Source: Alphaproteobacteria bacterium (GTDB taxonomy: Bacteria; Pseudomonadota; Alphaproteobacteria; Micavibrionales; CSBR16-224). From it: a stretch of 33,160 bases of DNA. Made by a program: the position numbers and the translations under genes. Position 1 is the first letter of the stretch; every line of letters starts with the position of its first letter. The notes below the pieces were generated by a model, which saw nothing but the letters and a program-made list of their open reading frames with translations, did not search any database and had not been told where the DNA came from. The DNA lies in assembly GCA_021775895.1 (NCBI GenBank), contig JAJFGX010000109.1:1-33160 (forward strand). Reading direction: 5' to 3'. Shown here piece by piece: positions 15,016 to 22,669 of this stretch.

Positions 15016-15703
15016 ATTTCTTTCTACGAGACAGTGCGAAGCGTCTAAAATCACCTATTTTCTTATTACGTGTTTCAGTTATGACTTTTTTACTTTCTTC
15101 TTTTTTTACAGACTTCACTTGTGCAGGATCAATCCAATATTGATCAAAAGGTTCTTCGTATTCTAGTATCGTTGCGTTATTCCGACCATTAAAGCTACCG
15201 CCAATAACTCGAGATATGCCTATAACTGAGGTTAAATGATTGTAGCTACAGTAAAAATTACCAAAAACATTTTCTGGCGCACCAATAAGAGAAACTAGTT
15301 GATTACCATTACAGCTAAAATAGCCGACAACATTTTTTGGAGCCCCTAAAAGTGAAGTTAATTGATTGTGATCACAAGTAAAACAGTTACCAATATTTTC
15401 AGTAGCCCCTTCAAGTGAGGTTAGTTCATTGCATTCACAATTGAAACTACCTGTAACAGTTTTCGGAGAGCCTTCAAGTGAGGTTAAATTATTATCACTA
15501 CAGTCAAAATCACCCTGAACTATTACATTGCTTAAATCAGGTAGCTTGTCTAGCCCTTTGTTTCTTAAGTCTAAGTCTCCCTCAATTGTAATTTTACCAG
15601 TGGTCATATCCTCCATGTAGTATATGTTTAAATCACGAAATAGTTTTCTTGCTCCTTTGTTTTGAGCCGTAGGATTATTAAATTTATTATTTAGATTGCC
15701 CAA
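15014..15703 (-). CDS. Leucine-rich-repeat-like protein, phage-style 21-residue repeats
   Basis: The 229-residue protein carries five clean 21-residue repeats (about residues 64-168), each like GNFYCSYNHLTSVIGISRVI, with consensus G-x-F-x-C-x-x-N-x-L-T-S-L-x-G-A-P-x-x-V. A looser repeat flanks each side. The Cys at position 5 is constant. I recall this repeat type mainly from phage and from bacterial proteins of probable phage origin; its ligand is unknown. No signal peptide or membrane segment is seen, and the basic tail ends SRRKK. The frame starts at TTG overlapping the BPL_N gene by 13 bases, with AAGGG about 12 bases upstream; ATG at 15616 (MEDMTTGK) is an alternative start that still includes all repeats. 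Confidence 0.75.
   Translation of the reverse strand: MGNLNNKFNNPTAQNKGARKLFRDLNIYYMEDMTTGKITIEGDLDLRNKGLDKLPDLSNVIVQGDFDCSDNNLTSLEGSPKTVTGSFNCECNELTSLEGATENIGNCFTCDHNQLTSLLGAPKNVVGYFSCNGNQLVSLIGAPENVFGNFYCSYNHLTSVIGISRVIGGSFNGRNNATILEYEEPFDQYWIDPAQVKSVKKEESKKVITETRNKKIGDFRRFALSRRKK
15200..15514 (-). repeat. Five tandem 63-bp units encoding LRR-like repeats
   Basis: Five consecutive 63-base units encode 21-residue repeats of the LRR-like protein. The protein pattern is better conserved than the DNA, so the copies are not recent. Confidence 0.8.
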
Positions 15704-16470
15704 AATAATTTTTTCCCTTTTAAAGTCTTAAGCAACAAAATTTCAAATATTTTTTCAATATTTGCATCAAAGCTTTTTAACTCGTCCACTAACGATAATT
15801 CATAAGCATAATTATTATTGTTGTGTTTGTACAGTGTTTTGTTATAGTTCTCTGATGTGCATTCAAGGTGAGGGCTGGATAGTATTACTTTGCCAGAGCC
15901 ATAATTAACTTCAATTATTGCGGCGGGGTTATCCTCTAGTTCATTATAACGAGCCAGTACAGTCTCACCAAAGCCTTCTTCAAAGAATGAGCCTCCATTA
16001 TATAAGCACATCAATTCTTGTTCTTTAAACTTCAAGGAAACAACATTTTTCCAACTTTTTTGAAAATCACCATCTTGAATAAAATCAAATATTGGTCCTG
16101 TAGCTCTACCTTTATACAGAGCAAGCTCTCGATTGCCAGCTATGGTTTCACCATCTATATGTTCTGCAAAGCCAATAGACGAGCAAGCATAATATGCCCC
16201 TGCACATATACCAAAATATCCGCCACCATTGCGTACAAAGCTCTGAATTTTTTGATTGCCAAGACCATTTAATTTTTCACAAAAATAGAGATCAGCTCCC
16301 CCTGGCATAATCAATGTGTCGGTATTAGAATTTAATATACCATTGCATATATCATTAGCATCACAGAAATAAACATTATCTTGCCCTACAATATCAACAA
16401 GTCGTTGGTATAGAACAATATCGTTGTGTACATAGTCAGTATAGATGTATATCTTTTGATGATTACTCAT
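15691..16470 (-). CDS. BPL_N domain (class I glutaminase-like) protein
   Basis: The 259-residue protein matches the BPL_N family (PF09825; N-terminal domain of eukaryotic biotin-protein ligase), a DJ-1/class I glutamine amidotransferase-like fold. Visible motifs are IYIYTDYV at the first strand, TLIMPGGADLYFCEKLNG, FVRNGGGYFGICAGAYYAC with the nucleophile-elbow Cys, and the later GSGKVILSSPHLE. No biotin ligase catalytic domain is attached, and the reaction of stand-alone bacterial members is unknown. It starts 5 bases after the nusB stop and overlaps the LRR gene, so it appears to be read as part of the nusB operon. Confidence 0.8.
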   Translation of the reverse strand: MSNHQKIYIYTDYVHNDIVLYQRLVDIVGQDNVYFCDANDICNGILNSNTDTLIMPGGADLYFCEKLNGLGNQKIQSFVRNGGGYFGICAGAYYACSSIGFAEHIDGETIAGNRELALYKGRATGPIFDFIQDGDFQKSWKNVVSLKFKEQELMCLYNGGSFFEEGFGETVLARYNELEDNPAAIIEVNYGSGKVILSSPHLECTSENYNKTLYKHNNNNYAYELSLVDELKSFDANIEKIFEILLLKTLKGKKLFWAI

Positions 16471-16475
16471 TGAGT

Positions 16476-16958
16476 TTAAGTGCTACGTAGAGCTTTATTT
16501 AATTTATCTAATATAGCATTAACAAGTTTTTTTTCACTCTTGTCAAAAAAAGCATCTGCAACATTCATGTAATCAGCAATAATTATTCCTGCGTCAATTT
16601 CATGGTGTTCCATTATTTCAAAAATTCCAGCTTTCAGGATACTCAATAATAAAGCCTCCATTTGCTCTGGTTTTTTATTTTCAAGTGTTGATGCTACCAT
16701 ATGCTCTATATCATCTTTACGTGCAGCATAGCCATTTATAATGCTAGATAACAACTTTTGATCTGCAGGGACGAATTCATCACCATCTATTTTATAACCT
16801 AAACGGTGATTGTTATATTCTAACAAAGTAGTTTTAATGTCTTGCTCTTGGTGCTCAGCTTGATAAATAATCTGTGTGGCGGCTAAACGTGCGGCACTAC
16901 GCCTTGCTTTTTTAGATCCAGTTGTTAATTTTATATCACGTTTTATTTCTCTGCTCAT
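16476..16958 (-). CDS. nusB: Transcription antitermination factor NusB
   Basis: NusB binds boxA RNA with S10 (NusE) during rRNA transcription. The all-helical 160-residue protein shows ARRSAARLAATQIIYQAEHQ, then LLSSIINGY, the conserved LLLSILKAGIFEIM, and IIIADYMNVADAFFDKSEKKLVNAILDKL. An N-terminal extension of ~16 residues precedes the usual start. The ATG overlaps the nrdR stop by 4 bases (ATGA type). Riboflavin genes that commonly lie between nrdR and nusB in alphaproteobacteria are missing here. Confidence 0.95.
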   Translation of the reverse strand: MSREIKRDIKLTTGSKKARRSAARLAATQIIYQAEHQEQDIKTTLLEYNNHRLGYKIDGDEFVPADQKLLSSIINGYAARKDDIEHMVASTLENKKPEQMEALLLSILKAGIFEIMEHHEIDAGIIIADYMNVADAFFDKSEKKLVNAILDKLNKALRST

Positions 16959-17428
16959 GTCTCTGCATTCTCTTGAATTTTTTCATTTAGGTTACCAACA
17001 AAAGCGTTGAAATCAGAAATTTCTCTAAAATCTTTATAAATTGAAGCATATCTTACATATGCAACAGAATCTAATGTTGCAAGCATATCCATAACATACT
17101 CACCAATAACTCTACTTTTTACATCAGATTCCCCAGTTTCTTCCAATCGCCTTATTATACTATTCAAGGCAAGCTCTATATCGGCAATATCAACAGGACG
17201 TTTTTGCAAAGGCAAATGCAAAGACCTCAATAGTTTTTCACGATTAAAAGTTTCATGACGGCCATCTTCCTTAATTACAGTTAGCTCACGCAACTGTACA
17301 CGCTCAAATGTGGTGAATCTAGAGTCACAATTAGGACATATTCTACGTCTACGTATAGCTCCGCCTTCTTCTGCTTGACGAGAATCTTTTACTTGAGTGT
17401 CTAAATGATGACAGTATGGGCATTTCAT
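16955..17428 (-). CDS. nrdR: Transcriptional repressor NrdR
   Basis: NrdR represses ribonucleotide reductase genes in response to (d)ATP. The 157-residue protein starts with the zinc ribbon MKCPYCHHLDTQVKDSR, with the second Cys pair in ICPNCDSRFTTFE. The ATP-cone follows, with VIKEDGRHETFNREKLLRSL and YVRYASIYKDFREISDF near the end. Length is standard. It lies 12 bases after glyA and overlaps nusB, in the known alphaproteobacterial order glyA-nrdR-...-nusB. No ribonucleotide reductase gene is in the window. Confidence 0.97.
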   Translation of the reverse strand: MKCPYCHHLDTQVKDSRQAEEGGAIRRRRICPNCDSRFTTFERVQLRELTVIKEDGRHETFNREKLLRSLHLPLQKRPVDIADIELALNSIIRRLEETGESDVKSRVIGEYVMDMLATLDSVAYVRYASIYKDFREISDFNAFVGNLNEKIQENAET

Positions 17429-17440
17429 AGCAATTATTCC

Positions 17441-18745
17441 TCAATAAATTGGATATTTAGCACATAGTGCTTGTACACGAATAAGTATTTCTTTTTCTAT
17501 TTGAGAGTTTCCATCAACTCCATTTTCAGCCAAGCCATTTAAGACTTCGAGAATCATTTCACCTATTTGTTTAAATTCAGTAACTCCAAACCCTCTAGAA
17601 GTTGCGGCAGGGCTACCAAGTCTTATACCAGAGGTAACCATTGGTTTTTGAGGGTCAAATGGCACAGCGTTTTTGTTGCAAGTCAATCCTGCTCTCTCTA
17701 AACATATTTCCGCATCTCTACCAGTAAGGTTTTTAGGGCGTAAATCAACTAAAACCATATGGCAATCTGTTCCACCTGATACTATATCTAAACCACCGCT
17801 TTTTAGTGTTTCTGCTAGTATTTTTGCATTATCTATAACAGCTTGTGAGTATTCTTTAAAAGCAGGTTGTAGAGCTTCATTGAAAGCAACAGCTTTTGCC
17901 GCTATCACATGCTCCAATGGCCCACCTTGTAATCCCGGAAAGACAGCAGAGTTGATTTTCTTTCCTATATCTTCATATTTGGAAAGAATTACACCGCCTC
18001 TAGGCCCTCGTAGTGTCTTATGTGTTGTAGTTGTCACAACATGGGCATGTTCTATTGGATTTGGATATACACCAGCGGCAATTAAGCCTGCATAATGCGC
18101 CATATCAACCATTAAATAAGCATCAATTTTATCTGCAATTTCACGCATACGTTTAAAATCAATCACTCTAGGATAGGCTGACGCCCCAGCAATAATCATT
18201 TTAGGCTTGTGTTCTAAAGCAAGCTTTTCTATTTCATCATAGTTAATTAGAGCATCTTCTTCACGCACACCATATTGTATAGCATTAAACCATTTTCCAG
18301 ACAAATTTGGTTTTGCCCCATGTGTTAAATGGCCACCACAAGCTAAAGACATACCTAATATTGTATCATTTGGCTGTAGGAGGGCTAGCATTACAGCTTG
18401 ATTTGCTTGAGCTCCTGAGTGAGGCTGTACATTAGCGAATGAAGCACCAAATAGTTCACAAACACGATTAATTGCCAGTGTTTCTGTTTCATCAACAAAT
18501 TCGCAACCACCGTAGTATCTTCGTCCTGGGTAACCTTCAGCATATTTATTAGTAAGGACACTTCCTTGAGCTTCTAATACAGCCTTAGAGACTATATTTT
18601 CTGAGGCTATAAGCTCAATTTGATTTTGCTGACGGTGTAATTCATGCATAATTGATTTATGTACCGCAGGATCTGAGTGTTCTAGCTCACTATTGCAAAG
18701 CATATTGTGTTCCTCTGTATATTGTTGGTTTGTTATTGTCATCAT
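17441..18745 (-). CDS. glyA: Serine hydroxymethyltransferase
   Basis: GlyA is a PLP enzyme that interconverts serine and glycine with tetrahydrofolate, the main source of one-carbon units. Motifs are [59 protein letters not shown] and [16 protein letters not shown] (PLP Lys at residue 243 from this start). Two starts are plausible. AGGAGG lies 4-7 bases before the ATG-ATG pair at 18745/18742, and AGAGGA lies 7 bases before the in-frame ATG at 18703 (MLCNSEL), which would give the more usual N-terminal length. The gene begins 9 bases after rpiB. Confidence 0.97.
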   Translation of the reverse strand: MMTITNQQYTEEHNMLCNSELEHSDPAVHKSIMHELHRQQNQIELIASENIVSKAVLEAQGSVLTNKYAEGYPGRRYYGGCEFVDETETLAINRVCELFGASFANVQPHSGAQANQAVMLALLQPNDTILGMSLACGGHLTHGAKPNLSGKWFNAIQYGVREEDALINYDEIEKLALEHKPKMIIAGASAYPRVIDFKRMREIADKIDAYLMVDMAHYAGLIAAGVYPNPIEHAHVVTTTTHKTLRGPRGGVILSKYEDIGKKINSAVFPGLQGGPLEHVIAAKAVAFNEALQPAFKEYSQAVIDNAKILAETLKSGGLDIVSGGTDCHMVLVDLRPKNLTGRDAEICLERAGLTCNKNAVPFDPQKPMVTSGIRLGSPAATSRGFGVTEFKQIGEMILEVLNGLAENGVDGNSQIEKEILIRVQALCAKYPIY

Positions 18746-18754
18746 TGCCCCTCC

Positions 18755-19213
18755 TTATTGATTAATAATCAGTGATAATTTATCAACTCTATTTTGATGC
18801 CTATCTCCAGCAAATTCTGTATTTAAGAAGGCACGTAAGCAATCTTCGGCAGTTACTGTGCCAATTAATCTAGAACCTAAAACAAGTACATTTGCATCAT
18901 TATGTTCTCTGCAAAGTCTAGCCGATGTAACATCATGACACAAAGCCGCCCGAACAGTGGGGAAACGATTGGCAGCAATGCTAATACCTATACCAGAGCC
19001 GCATATTAGCACTCCATATTCAGCTTCATTATTTGTTATAGCTTGCCCCATCGCAAAGCCAAAATCTGGATAATCAACTGATGTAGTTTCATTATTAACA
19101 CCAAGGTCAATTATGTTGTAACCTTCATCTTTTAATATCATATATAGGCTGTTCTTTAAATCATAACCCGCATGATCTGAAGCGAAAGCTATTGTAGATG
19201 TTTTTTTTATCAT
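18755..19213 (-). CDS. rpiB: Ribose-5-phosphate isomerase B
   Basis: RpiB interconverts ribose 5-phosphate and ribulose 5-phosphate. The 152-residue protein shows IAFASDHAGYDLK, DLGVN, VDYPDFGFAMG, the active-site GVLICGSGIGISIAANR with its Cys, RAALCHDVTSARLCREHNDANVL and the C-terminal RHQNRVDKL. Length and motifs are standard. It heads the rpiB-glyA-nrdR-nusB run. The 58-base gap to hdaA carries TATACC-like boxes on the minus strand but no clear promoter. Confidence 0.96.
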   Translation of the reverse strand: MIKKTSTIAFASDHAGYDLKNSLYMILKDEGYNIIDLGVNNETTSVDYPDFGFAMGQAITNNEAEYGVLICGSGIGISIAANRFPTVRAALCHDVTSARLCREHNDANVLVLGSRLIGTVTAEDCLRAFLNTEFAGDRHQNRVDKLSLIINQ

Positions 19214-19271
19214 GATATTTTACACTTAATTTTTATTGCTATATTTAGGTATAATGATTTAGTCGTGAATA

Positions 19272-19961
19272 TCAACAGTTTTCTTGAATTTCTTCTATAA
19301 TACTGCGTACCAGTGGAATTGTAATTGCTCGTTTTTGTGATAGTGACTCCTTATTAAGTTTTTCAACTAATTTTTCTATTGCTATGAAAGAACGCTCTGT
19401 ATGCTTCATTATATATGAAATAACATCAGGAGATATTCGAAGCTGATAGTCAGAAAAGAACTTAACTAACAATCGTTGTAAAATTTCTTCATCTGGCGAG
19501 AGTATAGATACGCTAGGAATAGTTTTTAACCTAGAAGATAAATCAAGCAAAGTGCAGTTCCATGATGCTATGGGTTTTGAAGCGGTTAATAATAAGTATC
19601 CATTATTCTCACGTATTAAATTATAAAGATGAAATAGGGCGGTAGCTTTTTTTGTATCTGCAATTATTTGGTCAACATTATCCACAGCAAATGCATTAAC
19701 ACTTGATTTTATGTCTTTGTATTTCAAAGTATTTTCTACGGTTAAGTCATTGCTATTTATTTGTATAGCATTCGCTTTTTCAGACCACAGGGATAAAAGA
19801 TGTGTTTTACCAGAAGATGAAGCCCCATAAATAATGAGTCCTAAGTTACCCCAATCAGGCCAACGTTCTATCCACTGAACCGCTTCCCGATTACAGTTTG
19901 AGACTAAAAACTCTTTGTTATCTGATTGTTTTGGTAAGGCAAAAAATAATTGGCGTTTCAT
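19272..19961 (-). CDS. hdaA: DnaA-related replication inactivator HdaA
   Basis: The 229-residue protein is a DnaA-like AAA+ protein without the DnaA DNA-binding domain. It shows Walker A GASSSGKTHL, Walker B FAVDNVDQI, sensor 1 LLLTASKP, LSSRL (box VII region) and the C-terminal IEKLVEKLNKESLSQKRAIT typical of Hda. The N-terminal RQLFFALP resembles the beta-clamp-binding motif of Hda. In alphaproteobacteria HdaA with the clamp promotes DnaA-ATP hydrolysis to limit re-initiation. The ATG overlaps the perM stop by 4 bases. Its place after DUF2066 and the AI-2E gene is the conserved alphaproteobacterial order. Confidence 0.92.
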   Translation of the reverse strand: MKRQLFFALPKQSDNKEFLVSNCNREAVQWIERWPDWGNLGLIIYGASSSGKTHLLSLWSEKANAIQINSNDLTVENTLKYKDIKSSVNAFAVDNVDQIIADTKKATALFHLYNLIRENNGYLLLTASKPIASWNCTLLDLSSRLKTIPSVSILSPDEEILQRLLVKFFSDYQLRISPDVISYIMKHTERSFIAIEKLVEKLNKESLSQKRAITIPLVRSIIEEIQENC

Positions 19962-21103
19962 TTGGCTTTCGAAGCTTTCTTTTTAACTTTTGCTTTTTTA
20001 CTTACTTTTGATTTAGGTGTAGTCGTTTTTTTGCCGTGGTAGTATTCACTCTTTAAATATAAATCTAAAGCAAATCGTATCAAGACACCAACAATAGCCG
20101 CCGTTGGCACAGCTATCATTACACCAACAAAACCAAGTAATTCTCCACCAGCCATTAAGGCAAAAATAACCCAAACAGCATGCAACCCTATTTTTTCACC
20201 GATTAGTTTAGGAGTTAGAAAGTTACCCTCTAACATTTGCCCAGCAAAGAATATAGTCGCGACTATGGCTAAAGTACTTGGCTCTCCAAGCTGAAACCAA
20301 GCGACAATTAAAGCCGCTCCCATACCTATGATAGCACCAAAATAAGGTATAAATGCAATTAGTCCTGCTCCTATGCCTATAAACAAACCAAAGTTCAACC
20401 CTAATAACATAAGGGATACACTATAAAAAATGCCCAGAATAAAGCAAACAGTTGCTTGGCCACGAACAAAACCAGCCAATGTTGTATCGATATTTGTGAA
20501 AATCTGTTTTATTTCTTTTTTATAATCATGTGGAAGCCAGCTGTTAAATTTATTAATCATTAAGTCCCAGTCACGTAATAGATAAAAAGCAACTATAGGT
20601 GTTATAAAAATGACAGATAAAAAGCTAAACAAAGCATTTCCACTATTCCATATGGTTTTAAAAAGCCCTTTACCAATTGTTCCAGCCATGTCATTTAGTC
20701 CTGTAACATTGGTTTTATTAAGTTCATCTAAAGAGTTCATGCTAAATAAATTTGGCGGTATAATTCCCCCAAAATGTGTGCTGGCTAAAGATTTAAGTTT
20801 ATTAATATAACTTGGTAGAGCATGATAAAATTCTAACATTTGAGAATATAGTGTTGGCACAATTAAAAATATTAGGGTTGCAAAAAATGCCCCAAACACT
20901 CCTAAAACGATTGCTACGCTAGCAGTTCTGTTTAAATTATGTTCTTCTAGCCTATCTACAACGGGGTCAAGAAAGTATGAGACTGCCATACCTAAAATAA
21001 ACGGAAGTAATATCGCCTCTAATTGCCAAATGACAGTGAAAAATAAAACAAAAAAGATAAGCCAAAAAATAATTTGTTTTTTATTGGAGCAGGAGTCTTT
21101 CAT
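19958..21103 (-). CDS. AI-2E family transporter (PerM type)
   Basis: The 381-residue inner-membrane protein matches the AI-2E/PerM exporter family (PF01594), with about eight hydrophobic segments. Examples are FILGMAVSYFLDPVVDRLEE near the N-terminus, VFITPIVAFYLLRDWDLM, and IAFIPYFGAIIGMGAALIVA followed by LTPKLIGEKIGLHAVWVIFALMAGGELLGFVGV. Substrates of the family range from autoinducer-2 to Na+/H+ exchange, so no substrate is assigned. The C-terminal 25 residues are Lys-rich and probably cytosolic. It is 33 bases after the DUF2066 gene and overlaps hdaA. Confidence 0.92.
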   Translation of the reverse strand: MKDSCSNKKQIIFWLIFFVLFFTVIWQLEAILLPFILGMAVSYFLDPVVDRLEEHNLNRTASVAIVLGVFGAFFATLIFLIVPTLYSQMLEFYHALPSYINKLKSLASTHFGGIIPPNLFSMNSLDELNKTNVTGLNDMAGTIGKGLFKTIWNSGNALFSFLSVIFITPIVAFYLLRDWDLMINKFNSWLPHDYKKEIKQIFTNIDTTLAGFVRGQATVCFILGIFYSVSLMLLGLNFGLFIGIGAGLIAFIPYFGAIIGMGAALIVAWFQLGEPSTLAIVATIFFAGQMLEGNFLTPKLIGEKIGLHAVWVIFALMAGGELLGFVGVMIAVPTAAIVGVLIRFALDLYLKSEYYHGKKTTTPKSKVSKKAKVKKKASKAK

Positions 21104-21136
21104 TATTTATACTGTCTTTCTAATTTTGCAAATTTA

Positions 21137-22342
21137 TCAATACATTACTTCGGGGCTAAGCTCTCTAAGGCTAAGTTCATAAACTCTATTTTTAAATCTA
21201 TTGTTTAATGCAACAACCGGCATAGATAGTTCTACTCCTTCATCTAATAAAGACAAACGCAATTGTTCAATATTGCCTCTATGTTTAATTTTGATTTGTG
21301 CAACATTACGACCAAGGGAAACAACCTCAGTCTCTAAAATAGTAAATGAGTTGCCCAAGTATTTTTTTATATTAATCCACTCTTTCATATTTGCAAAAGT
21401 AACATTAGCTGTAATAGAGGCTTCTGAATCAAGTGTATTATTAGTTATATTACTATAAGCACCATTGTTTTGTTCATATGACCATGTTGATTCTATGTAT
21501 GAAACAGTCTCTTTAATTGCATTTACAAATATATTACTTTGTTTTTCTGTTTTGCTTATTGATGGTATCGTCTGCATATGTTTAATCTTTTGATTGTTTG
21601 CTTGATATATATGTAGAATGGCATTGTGCATATCCATGTCTTCCATTTCTAAGATAGCAATAATTACTTTTGTTGTTTGATGTCGTCTCATCAATTGCTT
21701 AACCGAGGATAGCTGATGCTTTATAATAGATTGCTCTGGTGCAATCTGCATATCGGACAAATCCCCTAAAGGTAGAGTTAATGGAACAAAACTATTACTT
21801 AAATTATATTTATTCCACTCAATATTCCAAAGGTTGTTCTCTCCCCAAAAAACAGAACCCATATTGATGTCACTATATCGCATAATGGGTAATATTAGAG
21901 TTTGCTCTGGTGGAGTGTAGTTTACTTCTCCCATAGACAACGATTCAAAGTAATTTTTACTTTTGCTTTCGCTAAAATAGAAGTTTAAGTTTGCTATGTA
22001 TCTAGTTGAAGATGCTTCTTCATTTGTTATTTCAAAAGATTCGACCATGGGGTTTACGATGCTAGTATCATAAGTCAGCTCCAATTCAGAAATTAAATTC
22101 CTATTATAAGGTAGTAGGCGTTCCGCAAGCTTCAAAAAAGCTTGTTTTTGACCGTTTTCTAGAGCTGTTATTTTTGCTTTGCTGGCACTTTCATCAACTT
22201 CATCTACTTTAACTCCATGTATAGTAAACACACTACCTATAGTTTGAGACATGGCTTGCGGAGAGAATAGATTAATCAAAAAAACAACCAATAGTGTAAA
22301 AAATATTAGGTAAGCTGTATGAGATTTAAAGTATAAAAGCAT
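21137..22342 (-). CDS. DUF2066 domain protein
   Basis: The 401-residue protein has an N-terminal hydrophobic signal sequence (YLIFFTLLVVFLINLF, then a likely cleavage near AMSQT) and then the DUF2066 (PF09839) pattern: VDEVDESASKAKITALENGQ, FLKLAERLLPYN and the following beta-rich domain (TRYIANLNFYFSESK). The remainder has a later domain with repeated alpha/beta elements ending in VVALNNRFKNRVYELSLREL. The function is unknown; export to the periplasm is inferred from the signal. It heads the DUF2066-perM-hdaA run. The start lies within a divergent region shared with the small plus-strand ORF at 22490. Confidence 0.85.
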   Translation of the reverse strand: MLLYFKSHTAYLIFFTLLVVFLINLFSPQAMSQTIGSVFTIHGVKVDEVDESASKAKITALENGQKQAFLKLAERLLPYNRNLISELELTYDTSIVNPMVESFEITNEEASSTRYIANLNFYFSESKSKNYFESLSMGEVNYTPPEQTLILPIMRYSDINMGSVFWGENNLWNIEWNKYNLSNSFVPLTLPLGDLSDMQIAPEQSIIKHQLSSVKQLMRRHQTTKVIIAILEMEDMDMHNAILHIYQANNQKIKHMQTIPSISKTEKQSNIFVNAIKETVSYIESTWSYEQNNGAYSNITNNTLDSEASITANVTFANMKEWINIKKYLGNSFTILETEVVSLGRNVAQIKIKHRGNIEQLRLSLLDEGVELSMPVVALNNRFKNRVYELSLRELSPEVMY

Positions 22343-22489
22343 TTTTTTCTAAAGCCTCTTAATATTATTATTATATTTTACACATTTATTGCGTGACATT
22401 TCTCTCTCTACCGAACATTATATTCTATAGATAAGATTGAATTATACATTAAATATTGCAATAAAAAAATAAATAATGGGAAAACTACG

Positions 22490-22624
22490 ATGAAAGAAAA
22501 TGATAAAATGAATAAGGCTACAAAAATGGCATGGAAATCTTGGAGTAATTTTACAAAGGTAGTTACTTATTCTATTGGTGCATCTGTTGTATTATTAATT
22601 ATTCTAGCTATTGCGATTGCCTAA
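22490..22624 (+). CDS. 44-residue membrane protein, resembles aa3-type cytochrome oxidase subunit IV
   Basis: Absent from the ORF track because of its size. The frame encodes 44 residues starting MKENDKMNKATKMAWKSW and ending in a single hydrophobic helix (SIGASVVLLIILAIAIA). The pattern H/K-x-x-W-x-x-F-x-K-x-x-x-Y-S followed by one helix resembles the bacterial aa3-type cytochrome c oxidase subunit IV family (PF07835), small proteins common in alphaproteobacteria and often away from the main cox operon. GGGA lies about 10 bases before the ATG. The coding call is fairly safe; the family call is tentative because short helix proteins look alike. Confidence 0.65.
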   Translation: MKENDKMNKATKMAWKSWSNFTKVVTYSIGASVVLLIILAIAIA

Positions 22625-22669
22625 AGCTTCAGTGTTTAGATATAAAGAAATTATTTAAAGGGTTTAGTT

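Noticed and set aside
14937-15143. 68-residue plus-strand ORF in the small RNA / LRR region
   Set aside because: It begins at a weak start, runs through the terminator hairpin and T-run, and then runs antisense to the LRR gene. No ribosome binding site.
15200-15514. Possible CRISPR array from regular 63-base periodicity
   Set aside because: The units are in frame and encode the LRR-like repeats. There are no identical direct repeats separated by unique spacers, and no cas genes nearby.
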